Below, piece after piece: positions 50,631 to 60,998 of a stretch of 64,000 bases of DNA. This DNA is from Plasmodium brasilianum (lineage: Eukaryota; Apicomplexa; Aconoidasida; Haemosporida; Plasmodiidae): NCBI RefSeq assembly GCF_023973825.1, contig NC_090114.1:946501-1010500 (forward strand). Reading direction: 5' to 3'. Below the pieces are notes generated by a model. The model was not told where the DNA came from. It worked only from the letters and a program-made list of their open reading frames with translations, and did no database searches. The translations under genes and the position numbers were made by a program. Every line of letters starts with the position of its first letter. Positions within the stretch are counted from its first letter, which is position 1.

Positions 50631-53252
50631 CTAATCCGTCCGTCTGATTATTACCTCCTTCTGGGGTATGATATCATAGGAAAGATTTAGAACCGGTACG
50701 TTGTCTTCATGAACAACTTCAAAAAGGAAATGTGGGTACTCATAGAAAGACTGACCGAACAAGGCATTGTTGATAGTATGGTGGATTGAAAAGAAGGTGC
50801 TTTTTTTTTCATTCTCTCCCTCTTCCTCTCCTCTCTCTTCCATTCCTCCCTCTTCCTCTCCTCTCTCTTCCATTCCTCCCTCTTCCTCTCCTCTCTCTTC
50901 CATTCCTCCCTCTTCCTCTCCTCTCTCTTCCATTCCTCCTTCTTCCGCTCTTCCCTCTTGTTTTGCTCCTCCTTTTCCCATCGTACGTACGTTGTTATGC
51001 AAAGAAACTCGTATTGCGTCCATATTTTTAATATAAGTAATACCTATCTTAGCTTCTAACGTGTCCATTTTCTTGCATGCCATGTTAAGTACTTGCATAA
51101 AAGTAGTATGCTCCGAAATATCATCAAGAAATATAAATACATTTGCATTTATAAAGGTTATTTTGATCATCCAGAATATTTCATTATTCGAAATATAAGT
51201 CTTGTTATCTTTGTGTAATTTTGTATATATAGGTGCTTTTAATAAATAAATTTTTTTTTTTTTTAAAATATTTTTTAATTTTTTATAAACAACTAGCCAT
51301 AATTTGGTCGTTTCATATTCTTTTATTTTAATGAATTTATAATTACCTTCTATAATCCTTTCCACATTTTGTAAGTATAAAAAGTCTCTATGTAACAAGT
51401 TCTCATCAAAATTTAATCTTCCAACATTCTTTAATTTAAAATTTTTTTTTAATTTATTTTTGCATTTAAATATACTTTTATGAGTTTTTGAACAAATTAA
51501 AGAGCAATACTTTATTTCACAAAAGGGGCATCTATACTTGTACGTTTTTTCTTTACACACATTACAGATGTTTTTACTATAATGACTGTCTTCATTATTA
51601 GTAGTTAAATCTTCATCTTTAGTAGTTATGCCTTCATCTTTAGTAGTTATGCCTTCATCTTTAGTAGTTATGCCTTCATCTTTAGTAGTTATGCCTTCAT
51701 CTTTAGTAGTTATGCCTTCATCTTTAGTAGTTATGCCTTCATCTTTAGTAGTTATGCCTTCATCTTTAGTAGTTATGCCTTCATCTTTAGTAGTTATGCC
51801 TTCATCTTTAGTAGTTATGCCTTCATCTTTAGTAGTTATGCCTTCATCTTTAGTAGTTATGCCTTCATCTTTAGTAGTTATGCCTTCATCTTTAGTAGTT
51901 ATGCCTTCATCTTTAGTAGTTATGTCTTCATCTTTAGTGGTTATGTCTTTATCTTTTGCAACATTGTCTTCTGGTGTTGTATCTTCCTCCTCATCTGAGC
52001 TGTTCACTTCCCTCTCATTTTGCACGTTTCGACTTGCAAAGTATTCATACGCTTCTCTTAATATGTTGTACTTTCTCTGAACGTCATTATTACCTTTTTT
52101 CTTTTTTCTTTTTTCTGAGGATACATTTACATTATTGTCGTTATTATTATGTGTACTACTCGTATTGTGTGTACTATGCCTATTATTTGTACTACTCGTA
52201 TTGTGTGTACTATACCTATTATTTGTACTACTCGTATTGTGTGTACTATGCCTATTATGTGTACTACTCGTATTGTGCGTACTATGCGCACTGTATGATG
52301 ATAAATGCGCGAGTTTCCCTCCTTCACTTTCGCCCTTAGTAATCTCATCTTCTTTTGTAAAACCATTATCAGCTTGTAACTCTGTTGAGTATTCTTTTAC
52401 CTTGGTATGCATCCGTACCCCCGTGTTGTTACTACTGCGCTTCCATTTTGCATGAATAGAGGCTCCATTACTACATTGGTTGTACTTTTTTTCAGCGTTC
52501 GAACTGTATTCATTTACAACTGCAGTATTGTTATTTGTACCATTGGTACAGCACAATTCATTGGGGAATGTGCAAACAACACTGCTTTCATTAATTTTAT
52601 GATAAACTTGACTTTCGCCTTGTGTTGGCAGTTTCCTCTTCTTTCTGAACGAGGCGTAGGGGTACTGACCGCCCCCCCCACCATTCCGGCTGTAGTTATA
52701 CGCAACTACGTTCTTACCATACTGTGCCGTACCACCTCTACAATTAGTGCTATTGTTCGTGGTAGCAATTTCCCTTTGGACATTTGCCAGTACTAACGTT
52801 TCATTTCTATGCACAGGATATCCACCTAACGATTGACAATTTGAGCGAAAGGGGTCAAGGTAACAGTTTCCTGGTTTTTTCAAATCCTTGAATATGCAGT
52901 CCTTTAACTGATAGTTGTCTCTACTATTCCCTATGTTTTGATTATAACATACATTTTGGTAATTACAAAATTTTCTTTTTCTACTATCATTTGTATTGCT
53001 ATATGAGGGAGTAGTACCTATTGCTGTCAAGCTGTTATTTCTAATATCGTGTTCATTGTTGTAATTTGTAAGGCTATAAAATTGTTTTTGTCCTTTCCCA
53101 TTATCATTGTATGTATAATAGTTATCTATGTTCGATTTTTCATGATGCGTAATAGGGTAGCTAGGAGAAGGATTACTTCCATCATTGTTTGATTTAGAAA
53201 AAGATAAGTTTCTCATCTGTGGGTTATCCACTCGTTCGAGTCGAACCACCAT
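50631..53252 (-). CDS. BCD1: HIT-type zinc-finger protein, BCD1/ZNHIT6-like box C/D snoRNP assembly factor
   Basis: 873 residues from ATG 53252 (MVVRLERVDNPQMRNLSFSK); an upstream TTG in frame is ignored. A HIT zinc finger begins at Cys563: CNVC, then YRCPFC, YCSLIC, and the His/Cys pair in KTHKSIFKC. Downstream, NFDENLLHRDFLYLQNVERI, NNEIFWMIKITFINANVFIF and LDDISEHTTFMQVLNMACKK match the region after the finger in BCD1/ZNHIT6, including its Phe-Trp-x-Ile core and 'D-x-x-x-E-x-T' turn. The final FLFEVVHEDNVPVLNLSYDI corresponds to the PAQPRYYEL-like C-terminal segment. BCD1 is needed for box C/D snoRNP assembly in the nucleolus. The N-terminal 480 residues are Asn/Ser-rich with THNTSSTNNRHS repeats, then 14-15 copies of GITTKDE just before the finger. 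A further EERGEEEGGM repeat interrupts the C-terminal domain. Confidence 0.8.
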   Translation of the reverse strand: MVVRLERVDNPQMRNLSFSKSNNDGSNPSPSYPITHHEKSNIDNYYTYNDNGKGQKQFYSLTNYNNEHDIRNNSLTAIGTTPSYSNTNDSRKRKFCNYQNVCYNQNIGNSRDNYQLKDCIFKDLKKPGNCYLDPFRSNCQSLGGYPVHRNETLVLANVQREIATTNNSTNCRGGTAQYGKNVVAYNYSRNGGGGGQYPYASFRKKRKLPTQGESQVYHKINESSVVCTFPNELCCTNGTNNNTAVVNEYSSNAEKKYNQCSNGASIHAKWKRSSNNTGVRMHTKVKEYSTELQADNGFTKEDEITKGESEGGKLAHLSSYSAHSTHNTSSTHNRHSTHNTSSTNNRYSTHNTSSTNNRHSTHNTSSTHNNNDNNVNVSSEKRKKKKGNNDVQRKYNILREAYEYFASRNVQNEREVNSSDEEEDTTPEDNVAKDKDITTKDEDITTKDEGITTKDEGITTKDEGITTKDEGITTKDEGITTKDEGITTKDEGITTKDEGITTKDEGITTKDEGITTKDEGITTKDEGITTKDEGITTKDEGITTKDEDLTTNNEDSHYSKNICNVCKEKTYKYRCPFCEIKYCSLICSKTHKSIFKCKNKLKKNFKLKNVGRLNFDENLLHRDFLYLQNVERIIEGNYKFIKIKEYETTKLWLVVYKKLKNILKKKKIYLLKAPIYTKLHKDNKTYISNNEIFWMIKITFINANVFIFLDDISEHTTFMQVLNMACKKMDTLEAKIGITYIKNMDAIRVSLHNNVRTMGKGGAKQEGRAEEGGMEERGEEEGGMEERGEEEGGMEERGEEEGGMEERGEEEGENEKKSTFFSIHHTINNALFGQSFYEYPHFLFEVVHEDNVPVLNLSYDIIPQKEVIIRRTD
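50815..50940 (-). repeat. 30-bp coding repeat (EERGEEEGGM)
   Basis: Four near-identical 30-base units (on + TCTTCCTCTCCTCTCTCTTC plus CATTCCTCCC) encode acidic Glu/Gly-rich repeats inside the C-terminal domain of the BCD1-like protein. They are almost identical and so recent. Confidence 0.9.
51606..51946 (-). repeat. 21-bp coding repeat (GITTKDE), 14-15 copies
   Basis: Unit ATGCCTTCATCTTTAGTAGTT on the + strand, repeated almost perfectly; the end copies are slightly diverged (ATGTCTTCATCTTTAGTGG and others). It encodes Gly-Ile-Thr-Thr-Lys-Asp-Glu immediately N-terminal of the HIT finger. The lack of synonymous change says the array is young or homogenised. Confidence 0.95.
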
Positions 53253-53612
53253 GCTGCGCAAATGTACACGCGTATATATGTATATAAATATGCACCTTTA
53301 ACTGGAGTTATAATTTAAAAAATTTCATTATATTCGTTAATTTTTTTTTTTTTTTTTTTTTTTTTGCAAAAATATGAACGTAGCTAAATGGGGAATCTTA
53401 AACATGTTCATAAAAATGTAAACTTGTTATTCTTCTGGAGTGGTAATTATTATTTTTCCTGTTTTTCTCGTCATCATAGTATGGTGAGGAGAAAGCCCAG
53501 TTCAATGAAAAAAAAAAAATAAAAAAAAAAAATGAAATAAAAAAAAAATAAAAAAATAAAATAAAATAAAATAAAACGTACTTTTTGCAAACAAACGTGT
53601 ACGCATGTACGA

Positions 53613-53658
<46 letters not shown>

Positions 53659-55072
53659 GATTGATATATGCAAATATTTGATATATATAAGTTTATATAT
53701 ATGCGTAAAGAAATGAGGGATATCCATTTCAGTGGGGACAATTTTTATTATCCATTTGAAGTTGGATAGAACAGTACATTTTTTTTTTTTTGCTTCTCTA
53801 CAATTTTTACGCGATACTGTTGTGCTTTTTAGAATATAATTGCATAATTGATTGAAAAAAAAAATGAAAAAAAAATGAAAAAAAAAGGAGTTCTTATATC
53901 CTTAGCTTCAACTATATTTTGTAATTTTTTTTTTTTTTTTTTTACGCTCATAATAAGTGAACTATGCTAATATGATACAGAGAAATGCGGAAAAAAAGAG
54001 AAAAAAAAGGAAAATCGAAGAAAATGGAAGAAAATAGAACAAAAGCAATGAAAAAAACAGAAAAATAAAAAGTAAAATAAAAAGTATAAAATGAAAAGAA
54101 AAATGAAAAGAAAAATGAAAAGAAAAATGAAAAGAAAAATGAAAAGAAAAAGAACAATAAAAAGAAAGAACTACTTTTTTATATCCCCTTACAATTGAAA
54201 AAAAAAAAAAAAATATCAAATAACGAAATAACAACTTAATAACGTAACGATACTACATTTTAATTCTACAGAGGAGAACACATGACGATGGCGCTGTACC
54301 TCATGTAGAAAAAGCATACTATTTTGATATCTACACCTTCCATAAAATACGAATACAAATTAACGTAAAATTGGTGGAAAAATAGCTGCTCTCAGTATTT
54401 GCAGTTTGGGGGGGGAGGAGGAGGTGATATAGGCTGATCGTAATATTTTTGTTCATATATTTTTTTTTCATTTTGTTTTATTATATATATATTTTTTTTT
54501 ATTATAACGTGTATATACAGTCTTTAAATTTTGTAAAAGATCAAAGATGTAGAAATGTAAAAAATAAAAACAAAACAAAAGCCCGAAAAAAGGTACTTGT
54601 TTGCATAGTACTTGACACGTATGCTCTTTGTGATATGAATAGTATGCCACTTGTTGTGCTTTAGAAAAAGCTTAGTTCAATTCAATTCAATTCAGTTCAA
54701 TTTTATTTTATTTTATTTTTTTCACTTTACCTTTCCTTACGGGAAAGAAAAGGGAAACATTCAAGTTCACTTAAAAAAAAAAAATTAAAAATTTTCAAAA
54801 AATTAAAAATAAACTAAAAAAAAAGGCGGAAGTATAATGAAGAAAAAAAGATGATAAAACATGGCCTGAAGAAGATGAAAAAAAAAAAGGAATTAGGTCG
54901 AAGATGCAAAAAAGTGTAATATGCATACTGCGGTACACATATACATAAAAGTAATGGGATCCATAGCACTGTTTAAATTCCTTATTACATGTGTAAAACA
55001 AAAAAACAAAAAAAAAAATGAATAAACATAACCAAGCACTTACTGCCATTATCTTCCCTCCACCAATTCGTA
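53253..55072. other. Intergenic region between BCD1-like gene and cactin
   Basis: 5' flank of the BCD1-like gene and 3' flank of cactin. It contains a T run at 53341-53365, a (TA)n tract at 53621-53657, A-rich purine repeats (53509-53575; AAAAATGAAAAGA repeats at 54085-54165) and a G9 run at 54409-54417 near 3' DNA. No gene supported. Confidence 0.5.
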
Positions 55073-56404
55073 TCATCGCCTGTACCTTTTTTTCTTAAAA
55101 TTAAAATAGAGCTGTAAAATACCCTTATCAAAAACGTTCCTAAAACCCCTGTGCTTATCATAGGACCATTCAGCATTTACAATTTTAAAAGCAATGTCTA
55201 AGTAGGGTACTCCTGCGTGAAATATTATTAACACTTTGCTTTCATCCTCTGTTGGATGTAATCTCCACGATGGTTTCTCTTTCTTGTTTAACAGATTTGT
55301 GTAAAAGATGTTAAACTTATAACCACAAATGTATTTAGGAGGAGTATTTTCATAATCATAATGTGTCTTATTATATTTGTTCCAGTCAAAGGATGTTTTA
55401 ATTCGATTAAAATAAAGTGGTTTTCTTGTTACTAGTAAAGAACTTCTTAACGTACTTGTTATATCAGCATAATTTGCCATATCCTTCATAATTATTTCGT
55501 CTTTTATTCCTTTCTTCTTTTCTCTCTGAACAAAGCTATCATATATTTCTTTGTCTCTTCTAAACATCTTATTTAATTCGTATTCTCGCTTGTCCCTAGA
55601 TTTGTCTTTCTCTGTTTCATCATAAATTGTTACATTACTACTACTGTTCTCATTATTCAAAACATTTATTTTTTTTAAAATTTTTTCATTAATTTTTTTT
55701 CTGTCTTCTAACTCTTCATCCGAGTTAAAAACATGCAATTCGTCATTGCCCAACTGTTCAAGCGATATCAAAGATGGGCTTTTGCACTCATAGCAGATAT
55801 TCATATTTTCTTTTTCCTCCTCCCGTACAGGGTGATCGGCTTTGTCCATATGTTCCTGCAACCTGAAGGGGTATGATAAGTGCATGAGTATGTGTGGTGA
55901 ATGGGTACATACCATAAACAAAAATTTGCACAAATATACATACATACATATATATATATGTATGCACATGGGGTGGGCACGTGTATATACACGTTACCAT
56001 ACGACATGCACATGTGCAGACATTTATATCCCTCTCTCTCATTCCTCAATTTGATTTGAACCGTAAAATAGCTGGAAAGCCTGCGGTTAAATCAAAGGAA
56101 TATCTCTCCCAATACATAACCTTGTAATTATTTTACATATCACTCAAATACGTTATAGTTTAACATAGAAACACAAATATTGTAAAACAGTTACATTACA
56201 TTAAATTTAATAAATGAATAATTTAAAATTTTATGCAACTGTGTCAACGTTAATATGGCAGTATTTTAGTTTACTACTTGCTTTGTCATGCTAAATAGTA
56301 AGTGAATTGACTGCTTCATGAGAAGTTATCATAGAGGGGGGGGGGAGGGAAGGGAGAATGAGTTATAATGCATACATACAAAACACGCACAGGTAACCAT
56401 GCGC

Positions 56405-56445
<41 letters not shown>

Positions 56446-58006
56446 CACACCCACATAAAAGCATATCACACAGGGTGCACACAAAATGAAGGGGAATCCT
56501 CTTCAACCACACTCGGTGGACGTACCTGTAATGTTCTTCGTCCTGGTTATTCAAGGAGAGCATCAAACTTAATGTTTTGTGAAAATCGTCTAAGATATAT
56601 TTTGCCTTATAAAAGGGAATTTTCAACAGTACATTATTCCAATAAGTCATATCAAAGTTATCACTATCGTTTGTAATAATTTTTTTTTTTATTTTCTCTT
56701 CATATGTGACTAGCTCATCATAATCTTTGTTTTCAAAAAAAACTTGTATTTTTCTATTCGTTTTATCATCATCAATCGTTCTTGTATTACCTGAATCATG
56801 TTCATGCGAATTTATTTTTTCTAAATAATGTTCACAAAAAAAAAGAAGTGAAGTCCAATATTTATTATATTTCTCTTCATTAAATAGTTTGTCATGTTGT
56901 AGAAATAGTTTTACTTGTTTCGTGCAATTTTGCAGCTCTCTCTTTTTTAAACCTGCAAAAAAAAAAAAAAAAAAAAAAGTTAACGCATTGCAAAATTGGT
57001 AACGGGACAGGTATCACATGCTATTAGAAGTATGTTATGTACATGTATATAAACACATATGTATATGGGCATGTATACATTTCGCTTAAAATATGTAGTG
57101 ATAGCAGACAAGCGCGTGAATAGGATAGTCTCTCTGAGCATAACAAAGTACGAAAAAATGAGCGCATGGTGCTTCTGCATATGCACACATTATTTCGGCT
57201 CTAACAAATGATAATTGCTTTTTCTTTTTATTTTGCAGTACCACGAATGGTAGGAAACGTCGGAAAAACGTTATTGTATTACAATACATTCCATTACGTT
57301 TCCTTGTTTAATATTATTACAATTTATTACACGCTGTCGCACTTTATTGTACGTTAATTTATTTTGTTTTATATTTTATATTTTATATGTTATATTTTAT
57401 ATTTTATATGTTATATTTTATATTTTATATTTTATATTTTTTGTTTAATTTTTCCTCTTTGTTTCCCTATTACCTTCCAAGATAACATAAAAGGGGGTCC
57501 TAAAATGCGGCACGTACACATTCTGAACATCACGTTGGTCAACTATATGAACAGCTTGTCTAAAGATGTCCGAGTGCAGCAGCATGTTATGCGTAATCCT
57601 ATGCGTGGATGACTGTAGATGTTGATTAATAAAAAAAATTTGCTCCTTCTCTAGATACTCCTTAACATTTATTTGATTTCTTTGCTTTTCTAATTGTAGT
57701 TTGTAGTCTTCTAGTAATGCTTTTTCTTTTTCCCTTTCCTCCCTTCTCTTTTTAACCTCCTCAATTTCACTAATTTTAGAGACACAATTTTGTAGTAAGC
57801 TATTTGTTGTAATTTTCATTATGTTATCATTTTTTATTTTTTCATATTTATTTTTTAATTTCCATACAAAGGGAGTGGATAAGGAATCATCCCCAAAGGG
57901 ATTACACTCATCCGTGTAGTTGAAATGTCGTTTCATTAAATTTTCTCTTTCTCTCTTTAGCTCCTTAACAGTCATTGTATCTTTTTCCTTTTCCCTCATT
58001 CTTTCC

Positions 58007-58056
<50 letters not shown>

Positions 58057-58746
58057 CTTTTTTTCTTTACATTTATCTTTTTTATTCCTTCTTTTTTCTT
58101 TTCCTCTCTTCACTAACTCGTCTCCTCTCTTTCTATTCCGTGCATGCTTCCTTCGTTTCTCTTTCTCTCTTTCCTGGTCATGTACCTTGTTCTTTCTTTT
58201 CCTTTTCTGTCTGTCTTCACTGCTGCTGTCACTGCGCCTGCCACTGGCCTTACCACGAATACTACTACCACTACCACTGGCCTTACCACGAATACTACTA
58301 TTACTACCACTTACATTACCACGAATACTACTACCACTACCACTACCACTCTCACTACCACTACTACTATCACTGCTGTTACTACTATCACTGCTGTTAC
58401 TACTATCACTGCTGTTACTACTATCACTGCTGTTACTACTATAACTGCTGTTACTACTATAACTGCTGTTACTACTACAACTGCTACTCTCATATCTGTC
58501 ATGTGATGACCCTCGACGAACCCTGCTTGTACGTTTATTTGTCTTATTTTCTTCGTCCGAATAGTCACTAGAAGTATAATATTTTCTCCTTCCCTTTTCT
58601 CTTACGACTGAAGCAGCGGATTCATCCGAGTACAATGCAGATGAATGACTTATCCCTTCTTCCTCCCTTTCTCTGTTTCTATCTATGCCTCTTTTTTTTC
58701 TTTTCCGCTCATAGTTATCATGCCCTCTGTATCTCTTTCCTCTCAT
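55073..58746 (-). CDS. CACTIN: Cactin (Cay1-type splicing factor), three exons
   Basis: Exons 58746-57474, 56952-56526 and 55862-55073 join in phase (G|GT, AG|G) to give 829 residues. The C-terminal domain is diagnostic: RKPLYFNRIKTSFDWNKYNK, then THYDYENTPPKYICGYKFNI, FHAGVPYLDIAFKIVNAEW and a final FNFKKKRYRR just before the stop, as in cactin of animals, fungi and plants. The mid-domain is also clear: YTDECNPFGDDSLSTPFVW in exon 1 and FDMTYWNNVLLKIPFYKAKY in exon 2. Exon 1 starts with Arg/Ser/Glu-rich sequence, a Ser/Asn run (58340-58480), and a poly-Lys run from a T45 tract (58012-58056) that keeps frame. Cactin is a nuclear spliceosome-associated factor. ATG 58746 is the first in this frame, but the frame stays open without an ATG through the 12-bp repeat to about 59020, so the true start may lie in upstream exons. 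Confidence 0.9.
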
Positions 58747-58796
58747 GCCTGTCTCACTCGATGATTCGCTTCTCACAATGTTGTACCGATTCCTCT

Positions 58797-58978
58797 CTTT
58801 CGTTATCTGCTTATATATTCGCTTATATATTCGCTTATATATTCGCTTATATATTTGCTTATATATTCGCTTATATATTCGCTTATATATTCGCTTATAT
58901 ATTCGCTTATATATTCGCTTATATATTCGCTTATATATTCGCTTATATATTCGCTTATATATTCGCTTATATATTAAT
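58797..58978 (-). repeat. 12-bp tandem repeat CGAATATATAAG (minus strand), about 14 copies
   Basis: On the + strand CTTATATATTCG repeats almost perfectly. On the minus strand it is open in the cactin frame and would encode (Arg-Ile-Tyr-Lys)n, joining without a stop to the cactin ATG region. It may be 5' UTR, or coding if cactin starts further upstream. Confidence 0.85.
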
Positions 58979-59019
58979 TTTTTTATAATATCATCGGCGT
59001 TACTGGGTGCAGGTCCGGC

Positions 59020-59190
59020 ATACTACGTGTACACATGGGCAATACATATGTCTTAAATAAGTACATAAACACACACACATGTAGGTATATATATAGTTGA
59101 GCTCTATGTTAAATATATACTCCTTCAACATACATTCAAAATTATATACATCAAGGGGAATGCAATCATATAACAAATTTGCAATAACAA
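59020..59190 (-). other. Candidate 5' coding exon of cactin, or of a separate small gene
   Basis: On the minus strand a pyrimidine tract (about 59250-59193) ends in CCCTGAAG and is followed by protein-like sequence FVIANLLYDCIPLDVYNFEC then MLKEYIFNIEL. A donor near 59085 (GTGTGTG) could join in phase to an acceptor CACCCAG at about 59012, giving NADDIIKKLIYK followed by the RIYK repeat and cactin. The helical pattern resembles the second half of a PWI domain (RBM25/SRRM1 splicing factors). I could not find a phase-compatible first exon. Coordinates are approximate. Confidence 0.3.
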
Positions 59191-59411
59191 ACTTCAGGGA
59201 TGTGGGGGAAAAACAAAAAACAAAAAAACAAAAAACAAACAAACAAACAAACAAAAAAGGAGAGTCCTTTAAATATTAATTATTTATCCCCTTTAATGTT
59301 CCGTTCGTAATGTGCAAAAATGCATCTTCATACGTGAACAAATATTTTAATTTTCTTTTAAACATATTCGTCATGGTTACTTAAATATTGTGCATATATA
59401 TATATATATAA

Positions 59412-59444
<33 letters not shown>

Positions 59445-59677
59445 TTTCAACAATTCATAACTTCTAAAAATTCGCGGTATATAATTGTACATTTAAAAAA
59501 TATACTCATTTCGTTAAAAATTTCTATTCTTTTTTTTTTTTTTTCCTGCTTTGGTTCATATTTTATTTAAAAATTTGATTTTTCGTTCCTCTTTACGGCA
59601 CGACAGTGATGTGGTTAGTCAAAAGGGGCAGAGAACCGAACGCTTCACATGTGTTATATGTAATATATGTTTATATG

Positions 59678-59708
<31 letters not shown>

Positions 59709-59902
59709 TTCGTGCAACTAACGAAAAAAAATAAACGTAGTGCTTATCATTTATGACATGTTACTAAGAGAAGTTGCAGCACTTGTTAGCTTATATTCAA
59801 TATAACAAAGGAGCGATTTTTTTTTTTTTTTTTTTTTTTAAATATGCATACCTTTTTTGTAAGCTCTGTTTAAGATAAGCACGTCATTTTATTTCTTAAA
59901 AA

Positions 59903-60553
59903 ATGGGTAAAGTGGAGCAGTATATAATGGGTGTTCCTAATGCGTGCATACATGTACCGTATGTATGTATTATGTACCGTATGTATGTATTATGTACCGT
60001 ATGTATGTATTATGTACCGTATGTATGTATTATGTACCGTATGTATGTATTATGTACCGTATGTATGTATTATGTACCGTATGTATGTATTATGTACCGT
60101 ATGTATGTATTATGTACCGTATGTATGTATTATGTACATATGCTTATATATTATGTACATATGCTTGTATATTATGTACATATCATATATATTATGTACA
60201 TATATATATTTGTAGGTTTAAACATACTTTTTTCAACGTTTTTGGCCAATTTTTCGACGCAGCTACGAAATTGTTAAAAGCATTTTTATATCATCACTTT
60301 AAACCCTATCCACAAAAAAAAAAAATTTTACCAATTCGTATATGCATATATATATCTATTTACATAACCCTATTGAGATTTTATTACGAGCTATCTTGTC
60401 ATTTCGGCAAATTTTTACAAATATATGTATATATATATAATTATCTATTTATTCGCACATGCATATATTGCATAAACATGTATAAAAATTTTTTTTTTAG
60501 ATGTGCACTATGAATCGAAGAAAAATATAACATTTAATTGGCTAACGGGGTGA
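59903..60553 (+). other. Possible small spliced gene
   Basis: A possible first exon (59903-59930, MGKVEQYIMG) ends at a GT just before a microsatellite. An acceptor TTTGTAG at about 60214 is followed by FKHTFFNVFGQFFDAATKLL then KAFLYHHFKPYP in one frame, or by LNILFSTFLANFSTQLRNC to a stop in another. A third segment after TTTTTTAG at 60500 can read VHYESKKNITFNWLTG to a stop. Each piece looks more protein-like than its surroundings, but I could not find one join that satisfies all phases, so no gene model is given. Confidence 0.2.
59952..60136 (+). repeat. 20-bp tandem repeat GTACCGTATGTATGTATTAT, about nine copies
   Basis: Perfect 20-base units, followed by two decayed relatives (GTACATATGCTTATATATTAT). 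All three + frames stay open through it because the 20-base period rotates the frame and no frame meets a stop, giving Met/Tyr/Cys/Val-rich artefacts. Confidence 0.93.
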
Positions 60554-60839
60554 GCATTTTTTTTTTTTATTCATTTATATTTAATAACATCAATTAAATA
60601 ATATTATTTTTTTTTTTTTTTTTTTCTTTTTTATTTTTTTTTATTTTATTTTTTTTTTTTTTGTGATCCTTCCATTTTTATGGTTGAACCTCCTATGATG
60701 AAAAACAAAAGAAAAACTAAATAAAAAGTTTGTAGAAAACAAAAGGTCAAAATTCTATTTACCTTGTTGTCATTTTGTTGACCCTGAGGAGGCAAATTAC
60801 AGTATTGCAATATTACAAGAGTAGAGTATATTATAAAAT

Positions 60840-60998
60840 TAAAAGAAAAGAAGAAAGAAAAAAGAAAAAAGAAAAAAGAAGAAAGAAGAAAGAAAAAAGA
60901 AGAAAGAAAAAAGAAAAAAGAAAAAAGAAAAAAGAAGAAAGAAGAAAGAAAAAAGAAAAAAGAAGAAAGAAAAAAGAAAAAAGAAGCAAGAAGAAAAA
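60840..60998 (+). repeat. Purine repeat AAAGAAAAAAGAAG
   Basis: A 160-base tract with only A and G apart from a single C near its right end, built from GAAAAAA and GAAGAAA units. Noncoding; it could form triplex DNA under torsion, which is inference. Confidence 0.85.

Noticed and set aside
51628..52080. 150-codon + strand frame of MPSSLVV repeats
   Set aside because: Reverse-strand image of the GITTKDE coding array.
53225..53262. tRNA-like T-loop word (TTCGAGTC) near ACCACCA
   Set aside because: It lies in the first codons of the BCD1-like gene and no acceptor, D or anticodon stems can be formed around it.
59944..60513. 189-codon + strand frame of YRMYVLCTVCMYYVP repeats
   Set aside because: A 20-base repeat without stops is open in all frames. 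The repetitive part is not a protein; only its non-repetitive tail is considered, as a separate weak candidate.
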